From Anaerolineaceae bacterium UBA1415 (GTDB lineage: Bacteria > Chloroflexota > Anaerolineae > Anaerolineales > Anaerolineaceae): DNA of 64,000 nt. Shown piece by piece: positions 53,596 through 61,259 of the stretch. The first letter of the stretch is position 1. Each line of letters begins with the position of its first letter. The translations under genes were made by a program, and so were the position numbers. The stretch lies in contig DBPR01000014.1 of assembly GCA_002305635.1 (NCBI GenBank), positions 1 to 64,000 on the forward strand, written 5' to 3'. The notes beneath the pieces were generated by a model. The model searched no databases. It was given only the letters and a program-made list of their open reading frames with translations, and was not told the origin of the DNA.

Positions 53596-54981
53596 TTAAT
53601 TTTCTAATAAACGCTTCGCGGCAAGGTTATGCTTGCGGGCATGCTCAGTTATATCAAATTTCACGAACTGTCCATCCCAAACCACGGCTTGGCCGCCAAC
53701 CACTGTATAGTCCACTTTCAGTGGGGCACAAAAAACGACCGCCGCGACAGGGTCTTCCAGCGCGCCAGCGTAATCGAGCTTGTTGAGGTCGATCGCGCAG
53801 AAATCGGCACATTTTCCGACTTCGAGGCTGCCAATGTCTTTGCGCCCCAAAACTGCCGCGCCGCCGCGGGTAGCGATCGAGAGCGCCTGGCGGGCTGTCA
53901 TGAGCGGGGGCGCGTCTGGCGCGGAGCGGGAGGCTCCCTTGATGCCGCTGTTAAGCCTTGCCAGCAGCATGGATTGACGAACCTCGTTGAGCATGTGCGA
54001 GCTGTCATTGCTGGCGGAGCCGTCCACGCCCAACCCGATCTTGATGCCTTTGCCAAGCATGGTCATGATCGGGGCGATGCCGGAGGCAAGCCGCATGTTG
54101 GATGAGGGGCAGTGCGCCACGCCGCAGCCGTGGTGCGCGTAGAGGTCCATTTCAGCTTCGTTCACCCAAACGGAATGAGCGTACCAGACGTCATCGCCGA
54201 TCCAATCGACCGTTTGCATATAAGCCACCGGTTTGTGCCCGAATTTCGCCAGGCAGAAGTCATCTTCATCTTCGGTCTCTGCCAGGTGGGTGTGCAGGTG
54301 TACCTGATATTTACGCGCCAGAACGGCGGAATCGCGCATTAGTTGGGTCGTGACACTGAATGGGGAGCAGGGCGCCAGGACGATCTGCAGCATCGAGCCA
54401 ACGTTCGGGTCATGGTAGCGCTGGATCAGGCGTTCACTATCTTTGAGGATCGATTCTTCTGTATCAACTACGGAATCGGGCGGCAGACCACCCTGGGACT
54501 CGCCCAGGCTCATCGAGCCACGGCTTGCGTGCAGCCGCATGCCGGTCGTTGCCGCGCCAGCAATTTCATCATCCAGCTTGCTGCCATTGGGGAAGAGGTA
54601 GAGATGGTCGGATGCGGTCGTGCAGCCGGAAAGCGCCAGTTCTGCCAGCGCGGTTTGCGTGCTCAAAAAGATGTCTTCGGGGTTCATGCGCGCCCAGATG
54701 GGGTAGAGGTATTTTAGCCAGTTGAAAAGATTGGCATCCTGCGCGCCGGGCAAAGCGCGCGTCAATGTCTGATAAAAATGATGATGAGTGTTGACCAGAC
54801 CCGGCAAAACGATGTGGTCTTTTAAGTCCAGCACCTCATCAGCTTCCTGTGGGAGCTCAGCCGCGGGACCGATCTGCTCAATGAAGCCATCGCGACAAAA
54901 TATGGCAGCGTCGCGCAGTTCGCGGTCATTTTTATCCATAGTAACGATGATGGCAGCGTTTTTAACCAGTAAAGTGGACAT
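53596..54981 (-). CDS. amidohydrolase, SsnA / 8-oxoguanine deaminase-like
   Basis: Metal-dependent deaminase of the ATZ/TRZ group. The 461-aa protein has VNTHHHFYQ (metal histidines), LHTHLAETEDED, VWYAHSVWVNE, AHCPSSNMRLASG and LGVDGSASND (catalytic aspartate). Sequence pattern is close to 8-oxoguanine deaminase and to SsnA of the E. coli purine cluster; hydroxyatrazine-type substrates cannot be excluded. Start: ATG 54981, with GGGAGG just upstream, preferred over a TTG four codons earlier. It is 24 nt after folD. Confidence 0.88.
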   Translation of the reverse strand: MSTLLVKNAAIIVTMDKNDRELRDAAIFCRDGFIEQIGPAAELPQEADEVLDLKDHIVLPGLVNTHHHFYQTLTRALPGAQDANLFNWLKYLYPIWARMNPEDIFLSTQTALAELALSGCTTASDHLYLFPNGSKLDDEIAGAATTGMRLHASRGSMSLGESQGGLPPDSVVDTEESILKDSERLIQRYHDPNVGSMLQIVLAPCSPFSVTTQLMRDSAVLARKYQVHLHTHLAETEDEDDFCLAKFGHKPVAYMQTVDWIGDDVWYAHSVWVNEAEMDLYAHHGCGVAHCPSSNMRLASGIAPIMTMLGKGIKIGLGVDGSASNDSSHMLNEVRQSMLLARLNSGIKGASRSAPDAPPLMTARQALSIATRGGAAVLGRKDIGSLEVGKCADFCAIDLNKLDYAGALEDPVAAVVFCAPLKVDYTVVGGQAVVWDGQFVKFDITEHARKHNLAAKRLLEN

Positions 54982-55005
54982 GATCCCTCCCAAAAATGGT
55001 TGTTC

Positions 55006-55881
55006 TTAATCTTTCAGCTCGGCTGCCCGCAAGGTGTTTTTGAGCAGCATGGCGATCGTCATTGGACCAACGCCGCCTGGAACGGGCGTGATGGCAGCCG
55101 CAACTTCGGCAACCTCATCGAATGCGACATCGCCAACCAGACGGTAGCCTTTTTTGCTTGTTGGGTCTTCGATTTGATTAATGCCGACGTCGATGATAAA
55201 AGCGCCGGGCTTGACCCAGTCTTTTTTGACAAATTCAGGCTGGCCGATGGCGGCGATGATGATATCTGCTTCGCGCAAGACCTCAGGGATGTTTTTTGTG
55301 CGGGAATGAACGATGGTCACGGTGGCGTTGGCTTTGACCAACAGAAGCGCGACCGGCATGCCGACGATGTTGGAACGGCCCAGGACGACCGCGTTGGCTC
55401 CGGTCAGTCGCGCGCCAGCTTCTTCAAGCAAAACCATGCAGCCAGCCGGGGTGCAGGGGATGAAAACGGGTTCGCGGCCTTTTTGCGCCAGTCGGCCGAT
55501 GTTGATCGGGTGAAAACCATCGACATCCTTGTTGAGGTCGATCGCGCCGAGCACTTTTTCTTCGTCGAGATGCTTTGGCAGGGGAAGCTGCACCAGAATG
55601 CCGTTCACGTTCGGGTCGGCGTTCAATTTACGCACGAGGGCTTCAACCTCTTCCTGTGTGGCATCTTCGGGTAAATTGTGCCCAAAAGAGTTAATTCCTG
55701 CTTCGGCACAAGCTTTTTGTTTTGAACGAACATAGACCTTTGAGGCTGGGTTCTCGCCAACCAGAACGGTAGCCAGACCAGGAATTGTTTTTCCTTCAGC
55801 GGCCCGTTTCGCGACGGCTTCTTTTACTTCCGCGCGGACGCGATCCGCGATTGCTTTACCATCAATGATTTTGGCTGTCAT
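55006..55881 (-). CDS. folD: methylenetetrahydrofolate dehydrogenase / cyclohydrolase
   Basis: Interconverts methylene-, methenyl- and formyl-THF. The 291-aa protein has KVYVRSKQKACAEAG (catalytic Lys and Tyr), ILVQLPLPKH, PCTPAGC, VVLGRSNIVGMP and PGGVGPMTI. Start is ATG 55881 with AGGAG upstream; the open frame extends 80 codons further without homology. First gene of the 14-gene run. FolD is general, but purine-fermenting bacteria also need it to process formimino/formyl-THF. Confidence 0.96.
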   Translation of the reverse strand: MTAKIIDGKAIADRVRAEVKEAVAKRAAEGKTIPGLATVLVGENPASKVYVRSKQKACAEAGINSFGHNLPEDATQEEVEALVRKLNADPNVNGILVQLPLPKHLDEEKVLGAIDLNKDVDGFHPINIGRLAQKGREPVFIPCTPAGCMVLLEEAGARLTGANAVVLGRSNIVGMPVALLLVKANATVTIVHSRTKNIPEVLREADIIIAAIGQPEFVKKDWVKPGAFIIDVGINQIEDPTSKKGYRLVGDVAFDEVAEVAAAITPVPGGVGPMTIAMLLKNTLRAAELKD

Positions 55882-55902
55882 AACTTGTTTTCTCCTGGGT
55901 TG

Positions 55903-55908
55903 ATTATA
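55903..55908 (-). promoter_or_regulatory. -10 box for the folD-to-serA operon
   Basis: TATAAT on the minus strand 21 nt before the folD ATG; no clear -35. Confidence 0.5.
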
Positions 55909-55986
55909 CCTGAGACCGTTGTAATAATACGCGGCTGGTTCGGGGAATGGTTTGAAAATGTATGTGGAAAAAGGGCCTGATGAGGT

Positions 55987-55992
55987 TATAAT
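55987..55992 (+). promoter_or_regulatory. -10 box of an apparent leaderless gene (udk)
   Basis: TATAAT, 6 nt (TTTCGC), ATG at 55999; no ribosome-binding site. Confidence 0.65.
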
Positions 55993-55998
55993 TTTCGC

Positions 55999-56625
55999 AT
56001 GACAACGAGCATCCCCCCTTTTATTATTGGCATCGCCGGAGCCTCTGGTTCCGGGAAAACAACCCTCTCCGAGTGTATTCTTACAGAGATCGGGCCGGAT
56101 TTTATCGCCACCCTTCCGCATGACTCTTATTACCGCAATCAGGACGGGAAGACGATCGAAGAGCGTTTAAAAGTCAATTATGACCATCCCGAATCGCTCG
56201 AAACCGAGCTCCTGATCGAGCATATTAACCAGCTTAAGGCCGGTAAGGCGGTTGAGATGCCTTTGTACGACTTTGTCCATCATACACGCTCGGCAAAGAC
56301 GCGGCTGGTGGAACCAAAACGGCTTATTTTGGTGGAAGGGATTCTTATTTTTGTTGAGAAAGAGCTGCGTGACCTTTTTGATATGAAGCTTTTTGTCGAT
56401 ACGGATCAGGACATTTGCTTCATTCGTCGTTTGCAGCGCGATATTATCGAGCGAGGACGGACGATGGACTCGGTTGTCAGCCAATATCTTGAGACCGTGC
56501 GCCCCAGTTATCTGGAATTTGTGGAGCCGACCAAACGCTACGCGGATGTGATCATACCGGAAGGCGGCCAGAATCCGGTCGCGTCTGAGATGATCATCGC
56601 GCGGCTGAAAAGCCTGATCGGTTAG
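55999..56625 (+). CDS. udk: uridine kinase
   Basis: Phosphorylates uridine or cytidine. The 208-aa P-loop kinase has GIAGASGSGKTT (residues 10-21), the DSYYRN and NYDHPES motifs, YDFVHHTR and RRLQRDIIERGR lid arginines, all as in Udk. It has no ribosome-binding site and its -10 box is 6 nt from the start, so the mRNA seems leaderless. It is divergent from folD. Confidence 0.95.
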   Translation: MTTSIPPFIIGIAGASGSGKTTLSECILTEIGPDFIATLPHDSYYRNQDGKTIEERLKVNYDHPESLETELLIEHINQLKAGKAVEMPLYDFVHHTRSAKTRLVEPKRLILVEGILIFVEKELRDLFDMKLFVDTDQDICFIRRLQRDIIERGRTMDSVVSQYLETVRPSYLEFVEPTKRYADVIIPEGGQNPVASEMIIARLKSLIG

Positions 56626-56630
56626 GAAAA

Positions 56631-57176
56631 TTGAACAACAACGAAACGTTCACAAAAAAACAGACCGTCATCAGGATCCTACTCTTGATCTTTGTTCTGG
56701 TCGGTACCGTCCTTTTACTCGTTTATCGCAAGCAGCTTCAGCATCTTGAGGAATATGGCTACCCTGGTATCTTCTTGCTTTCCGTACTGACCAACGCGAC
56801 CGTTCTGATCCCTCTGCCGGGGGTGGTGCTGACTTCCGCCATGGGGGCTGTTTTTAACCCCTTATACGTGGCTCTGGCGGCTGGAACAGGAGCGGCGTTG
56901 GGCGAGCTTTCCGGCTATCTGGCTGGCTTTGGCGGGCAGGTATGGCTGGATGATAAAGAGTGGTATCAACGGCTGGAAGATTGGATCAGCCGATACAAAC
57001 ATTGGCCGATCATCCTTCTGGCATTTATTCCCAACCCGGTCTTTGACATGGCAGGATTTATAGCCGGGGCGAGTAAAATGCCGCTGTGGAAGTTTTTGCT
57101 CTTCACCTGGATCGGGAAAGTGGCCAAAATGCTGCTGTTTGCCTATCTGGGCGCGGGGATCTTCAAGAACTTTTAG
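56631..57176 (+). CDS. VTT/SNARE-associated (DedA-like) membrane protein
   Basis: The 181-aa protein has about four membrane segments and the VTT wording: VLTNATVLIPLPGVVLTSAMG, GTGAALGELSGYLAGFGG and FIPNPVFDMAGFIAGA. Homologues are thought to act in lipid flipping or membrane homeostasis. Start is TTG at 56631, with TAGGAAAA upstream and only 5 nt after udk, so it is probably cotranscribed with it. Confidence 0.82.
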   Translation: MNNNETFTKKQTVIRILLLIFVLVGTVLLLVYRKQLQHLEEYGYPGIFLLSVLTNATVLIPLPGVVLTSAMGAVFNPLYVALAAGTGAALGELSGYLAGFGGQVWLDDKEWYQRLEDWISRYKHWPIILLAFIPNPVFDMAGFIAGASKMPLWKFLLFTWIGKVAKMLLFAYLGAGIFKNF

Positions 57177-57203
57177 AGTGCCATATTAACAGAGGTTTTA
57201 CCT

Positions 57204-57209
57204 TATAAT
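57204..57209 (+). promoter_or_regulatory. -10 box of an apparent leaderless gene (rsmG)
   Basis: TATAAT, 6 nt (CGTGAT), ATG at 57216; no ribosome-binding site. Confidence 0.65.
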
Positions 57210-57215
57210 CGTGAT

Positions 57216-57935
57216 ATGAAAACCTGGCACATGCACGCAGAACGGCTTTACGGACTCTCCCTGAGCGATTCACAAAAAGCTCTTTTTGATACTTTTCTGG
57301 CAGAACTGATGGAATGGAATCAGAAGTTTAATCTAACCGCTATTCGCGAAGCGGAAGCGATTGAGATCAAGCATTTTCTTGATTCGCTCAGTGTCGTGGC
57401 AGCTTTCAAAGATGGTTTTGTTCCCGGCAGCATGATCGATATTGGCACCGGGGCAGGTTTGCCCGGCATTCCCTTGCGCATAGTCTATCCAGAGGCGAGA
57501 TTGACGCTGGTCGAGTCGATCAAGAAAAAGGCTGGCTTTTGTGAACACGCGGCGCGGGTTTTGGGCCTCGGGAATGTGCTGGTCAGCACAGCCAGAGCGG
57601 AGGAGATCGGGCAGGATCCGCTTCATCGCGAAAAATATGATCTGGTTCTGGCAAGAGCGGTGGCAAACATGCCGGTTTTGGTCGAATATTTGCTGCCGCT
57701 GGCAAGGATCGGCGGTCGGGTGGTGATGCAGAAGGGCAAAAGCGCCCGGGAAGAAAGCGAAAACAGCCGCAACGCCATTCGTTTGCTGGGTGGTAAATCG
57801 CTTGATATCATCCCGATCGATCTGCCCGAGGTGGAGGACGAGCGCTATCTGGTCGTTCTGGAAAAGGTGCGCGCGACGCCGAGCGAATTCCCAAGGCGAG
57901 TTGGCATCCCTGCCAAATCACCCATCCATAATTAA
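57216..57935 (+). CDS. rsmG: 16S rRNA m7G527 methyltransferase
   Basis: The 239-aa AdoMet enzyme has the RsmG motifs: WNQKFNLTAIRE and KHFLDSL near the N terminus, the AdoMet loop DIGTGAGLPGIPL (about residues 75-87), and ARAVANMPVLVEYLLPL. It methylates G527 of 16S rRNA. It appears leaderless. In many bacteria it is next to mnmG or parAB; here it stands between a VTT protein and an unknown protein. Confidence 0.96.
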   Translation: MKTWHMHAERLYGLSLSDSQKALFDTFLAELMEWNQKFNLTAIREAEAIEIKHFLDSLSVVAAFKDGFVPGSMIDIGTGAGLPGIPLRIVYPEARLTLVESIKKKAGFCEHAARVLGLGNVLVSTARAEEIGQDPLHREKYDLVLARAVANMPVLVEYLLPLARIGGRVVMQKGKSAREESENSRNAIRLLGGKSLDIIPIDLPEVEDERYLVVLEKVRATPSEFPRRVGIPAKSPIHN

Positions 57936-57988
57936 CTTATTGCCTCCAGGTTAGAGGAACTTTAAGCCCAGGCTTGCGTTAAGTTAAT
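57931..57988 (+). repeat. inverted repeat between rsmG and the next gene
   Basis: Perfect 9-bp arms ATTAACTTA (57931-57939) and TAAGTTAAT (57980-57988) about 40 nt apart, next to CCCAT and ATGGG. The left arm overlaps the rsmG stop. It could fold in the leader of the next gene. Confidence 0.5.
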
Positions 57989-57997
57989 GGGTGAATC

Positions 57998-59014
57998 ATG
58001 AAAACTGATCTGACTTTTTTCTGCGAACTGGACGGCGTATCTCTCAAAAAACTCTTCGAAAACCGTTTTGTTTTTGACGATCTAAAATCTTTGAATGCCT
58101 CCATCTCGATGGGTATGCTTGATTTTTCAGACGAACGGGCGGAGGTTGTGCGCCAGCTGAATTTGCTGGGCATTCCTGTTCGGGCCTGGCTTTTGCTGCC
58201 CAAAGAAAAAGGATATTGGTTCAACCTCAATAACTCTGATGACGCGCTCCAGGTTTATGAGACATTTAAGCTTTGGAGCAAGGAAAATGACCTTGATTGG
58301 GCGGGCGTTGGTCTGGATATCGAGCCGGACATCAACGATATGGCTGGCGTTTTGAACACGCCGCTAAAAACCATCCCGCGCGCTTTGGGCCGTCTGAAAG
58401 ACAAAGCCCGTATCGCCAAGGCGCGCAAGGACTATAAAAAACTGGCAGTGAATATTCGCGATGACGGGTATTTTGTTGAGTCCTACCACTTTCCCTTTAT
58501 CCTCGATGAAAGGAAAGCCAAATCGACCGTGATCCAACGGATCAGCGGGATCGTTGACGTGCCGGTGGATCGCGAAGTTTTGATGCTTTATTCCAGTTTC
58601 TTCCGTCCCATCGGGCAAAGCATTTTGTGGAGTTATGCTCAACAGGCTGAGGCGATCGGCATAGGGAACACCGGCGGCGGGGTTGTGCTCGAAGGTCGCA
58701 GGAAGCCCGAAGTCTATTTGAGCTGGGGTGAATTTTCGACCGATCTGCGCCTGGCATGGCAGACGCGCAAACCGATCTATGTTTTCAGCCTGGAAGGTTG
58801 TGTCGAACAAGGCTTTTTGAGCCGCTTGGTCACTTTTGAGTGGGACGCTGAGGTTCGTCTTCCGAAACAAAAATTGGTTAATTCTGCCCGCAATGTCTTG
58901 AGCGGCTTGCTTTGGCTGGCTCAAAGACCGATCCTCGCTCTGACCGGTGTGGCTGGCCTGATCGGCGCAATTTCCGTGATCAGGTCTGGAAAACGTAAAG
59001 ATAAAAAAGCTTAA
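57998..59014 (+). CDS. unknown protein, possible TIM-barrel (glycosidase-like) domain
   Basis: No family recognised with certainty. The 338-aa product alternates hydrophobic strands and helices; the segment WAGVGLDIEPDIND (about residues 105-118) resembles the strand-4 acidic motif of chitinase-like barrels, and YFVESYHFPFILDER and GEFSTDLRLAWQT fit further barrel strands. A hydrophobic C-terminal stretch (about 308-330) followed by lysines could anchor it in the membrane with the rest outside, yet no signal peptide is seen. Its stop overlaps tail-to-tail with ksgA by 3 nt. Confidence 0.6.
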   Translation: MKTDLTFFCELDGVSLKKLFENRFVFDDLKSLNASISMGMLDFSDERAEVVRQLNLLGIPVRAWLLLPKEKGYWFNLNNSDDALQVYETFKLWSKENDLDWAGVGLDIEPDINDMAGVLNTPLKTIPRALGRLKDKARIAKARKDYKKLAVNIRDDGYFVESYHFPFILDERKAKSTVIQRISGIVDVPVDREVLMLYSSFFRPIGQSILWSYAQQAEAIGIGNTGGGVVLEGRRKPEVYLSWGEFSTDLRLAWQTRKPIYVFSLEGCVEQGFLSRLVTFEWDAEVRLPKQKLVNSARNVLSGLLWLAQRPILALTGVAGLIGAISVIRSGKRKDKKA

Positions 59015-59844
59015 TTCGCTAAATAAGACCTGGTCAGGCGGTGCCATTCGGACAGGCTTAAGGTCTCGGCCCGTCTTGTGTTTTCAATTTGACTTTCCTG
59101 TAATAATGCTTCGACCTGGTCTGTAGGAAGATGCAAGCCGGCTGATAAGGAATTTCGGAGCGTTTTGCGCTTTTGTGAAAAACCAGCCTGCGCGATCCTG
59201 AAGAAGGCATCGTGGAGTTCAAGGGGAATGATCGGTTCGGGGTAAAGCTCAATTTTGAGAACAGCAGAATCAACATCCGGCGCGGGCAAAAAGCTGCCGG
59301 CCGGGATGACGCCGCCCAAAGAAACTTCGCCAAAGACCTGCACTGACAAAGAAAGCAGGCTCATCTTGCCATCGCGCGCCAGGATGCGTTCGGCGACCTC
59401 TTTTTGAACGGTCAGGACAACCCGCCGGGGGCGAACGGATGCCTCCATCAGGTGGCGGATGATGGCGGAGGAAATATAATAGGGGATGTTGGCTACGACG
59501 ACATAATCCTGATCTTCAACCAACTCGTCAATGTTCTGCTTGAGGATATCGCCTTCAATGACGCGGACGTTGGGAAATTCGGACAAGGCTTCCCGCAGCG
59601 GAGGCAGCATGGCTCGGTCAATTTCCACTGTGGTCACTCTTTTGGCGACCTGGGCGAGCAGATAGGTCAGGCTGCCAAGTCCTGCTCCAATTTCGAGCAC
59701 CTGGTCTTCAGCGGTCAGTTCAGCAGCGTTGATGACCTTGGATAAACCGGCTGGTTCAACCAAAAAGTTTTGCCCGAGGGACTTTTTCGGGTGGATCCCA
59801 TATTTTTTCATCAGAGAGTGGATGTTAAGGTAGTTCAGACTCAT
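59011..59844 (-). CDS. ksgA: 16S rRNA dimethyladenosine transferase
   Basis: Dimethylates two adenosines of the 16S rRNA 3' hairpin. The 277-aa protein has SLGQNFLVEP, EIGAGLGSLTYLL (AdoMet), NIPYYISS (catalytic NxPY) and FSQKRKTLRNSL. It starts inside the last codons of the YabE-like gene (ATGA overlap), matching the yabE-ksgA neighbourhood of B. subtilis. Confidence 0.97.
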   Translation of the reverse strand: MSLNYLNIHSLMKKYGIHPKKSLGQNFLVEPAGLSKVINAAELTAEDQVLEIGAGLGSLTYLLAQVAKRVTTVEIDRAMLPPLREALSEFPNVRVIEGDILKQNIDELVEDQDYVVVANIPYYISSAIIRHLMEASVRPRRVVLTVQKEVAERILARDGKMSLLSLSVQVFGEVSLGGVIPAGSFLPAPDVDSAVLKIELYPEPIIPLELHDAFFRIAQAGFSQKRKTLRNSLSAGLHLPTDQVEALLQESQIENTRRAETLSLSEWHRLTRSYLAN

Positions 59845-61229
59845 GGCAGGATCCCCAGGTAATTGGTAGGTATGGGCGCGAGGAAGTATAGCGTGGTTTG
59901 GCTGTGCCAGCCAACATGATTTTCATCATCATAACCCAGATCGATCCAGTATCGCCCAGGGATGCCGCCGCCGGAATCAGCAATCGTGCCAAACCCATAG
60001 CCGGGGATGTAGACGTTCTGCAGCGCCATGCTGGGATACCAGGCAGCGGAAACGGCGATAATGCCCTTGCTCAGAGGCAGACCGGAACGGGTTTGGGTGG
60101 AACCGCCAAATTCAGCCGGGTGGTAGGAGGTGGCGTAGACGCTGACCTTACGCCAGTATTCGATCGTTTGTCCATCAACTACTTCTGTTTTCAGGGTCGC
60201 GAGCGTGCCGTAGCCGTAGATCGCGTCGCTTTCCTGGCTGGCTTGCCAGGCTTCTTCCTGGACGGTATCGTAGACTTCGCCATCCACGATCCTTTCAGTG
60301 GTGCGTGAGACGATAATGCCGGGTCTGCCGGGCACGAGCACAGTGGTACTGTCGAGTTCCGCTGTCGGGTCTGCCTGGTAAGAAAACCCAAAGCTGCTTT
60401 CATCTTTTTGCAGGATCACCCGTTCGCTGACATGATGAAATTGAACATGTTCTTCTGACTTGATCGGGCTTGGTCCGGCTTTTTCTGTGAAATCGAGAAA
60501 TTGCGGGATCGCATTCAGGTCGATCAGGGCCTGGCTGATCGTGCTGGCAGTAGTCAATCCACAGATAATTTGAGTGTTTGTTTTGACGCAGACTTGTTTG
60601 GAACGGATCAGGTCAAGGCGATTTTCTGCCTCTAATTTGGTGTCTAAATTTGGATTAAAGTCGTCCAGGGGATGGATGGGAAGGTTGTTTTGCTCAAGCG
60701 CCTCAAGAAAAGTGGAAGCCTGTGTGAAAAGCGTGGTCAGATATTCCTGATCAGCATAGATATCGATCCTTTTGGCGGGTAGGTATTCCAATATTACATC
60801 CTGTCCGGCTTGCAGCGGCTGGTCGAATGGGATCGGCTGCCCGTTCATGAGGATCATATCTGATGGATAGAACCGCAGGCCTGCCAGTGCCAGTAAATTG
60901 GCAGGAATTCGTTCCGCGCTGCGGTAGATGTGATCCTCTTCTGAGGTTTTGATCAGCACGTTACGGGCAGAATGCACAGAGACAAAAGAAGGCAGAGAAA
61001 AGCTAACAGCGTTGGGGTCGGTTGAGACCCGATCATCTGCTTCCAGTTCAACATTTGCCAGGTCAAAAAGTTGACCGGCGCGAAAGGCAAGTGCCTTGAT
61101 CCGAATTTCGTTGTCATCGACCAGTAGAGTGTAATTTTTGATCTGAGATAAGAATAGCAGGCACAATCCGAACAGGATCATTACGACGCTCAGAATGATT
61201 ATACTGGTGGGTTTTAATTTACCTAACAT
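59841..61229 (-). CDS. YabE-like exported protein with G5 and 3D domains
   Basis: The 462-aa product has an N-terminal membrane helix (about residues 10-32), DUF348-like repeats, a G5 domain (about 280-350; IVSRTTERIVDGEVYDT) and a C-terminal 3D domain (VYATSYHPAEFGG ... IADSGGG ... WIDLGYDD) with the three aspartates that give the domain its name. 3D domains are lytic-transglycosylase-like; role in cell-wall turnover is inferred. Start ATG 61229; 8 residues more are possible. It follows mfd by 30 nt; TATACT at 61243-61238 might give a separate, nearly leaderless start. Confidence 0.88.
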   Translation of the reverse strand: MLGKLKPTSIIILSVVMILFGLCLLFLSQIKNYTLLVDDNEIRIKALAFRAGQLFDLANVELEADDRVSTDPNAVSFSLPSFVSVHSARNVLIKTSEEDHIYRSAERIPANLLALAGLRFYPSDMILMNGQPIPFDQPLQAGQDVILEYLPAKRIDIYADQEYLTTLFTQASTFLEALEQNNLPIHPLDDFNPNLDTKLEAENRLDLIRSKQVCVKTNTQIICGLTTASTISQALIDLNAIPQFLDFTEKAGPSPIKSEEHVQFHHVSERVILQKDESSFGFSYQADPTAELDSTTVLVPGRPGIIVSRTTERIVDGEVYDTVQEEAWQASQESDAIYGYGTLATLKTEVVDGQTIEYWRKVSVYATSYHPAEFGGSTQTRSGLPLSKGIIAVSAAWYPSMALQNVYIPGYGFGTIADSGGGIPGRYWIDLGYDDENHVGWHSQTTLYFLAPIPTNYLGILP

Positions 61230-61259
61230 GATTTTGCAGTATATCACAGGCACAGGAAG

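Noticed and set aside
40117..55881. A selenoprotein in the selB operon
   Set aside because: All enzymes in the operon are full length with no in-frame TGA at a catalytic position.
55882..56121. N-terminal extension of FolD
   Set aside because: The upstream 80 codons have no homology, would overlap the divergent udk gene and its promoter, and a good ribosome-binding site precedes the ATG at 55881.
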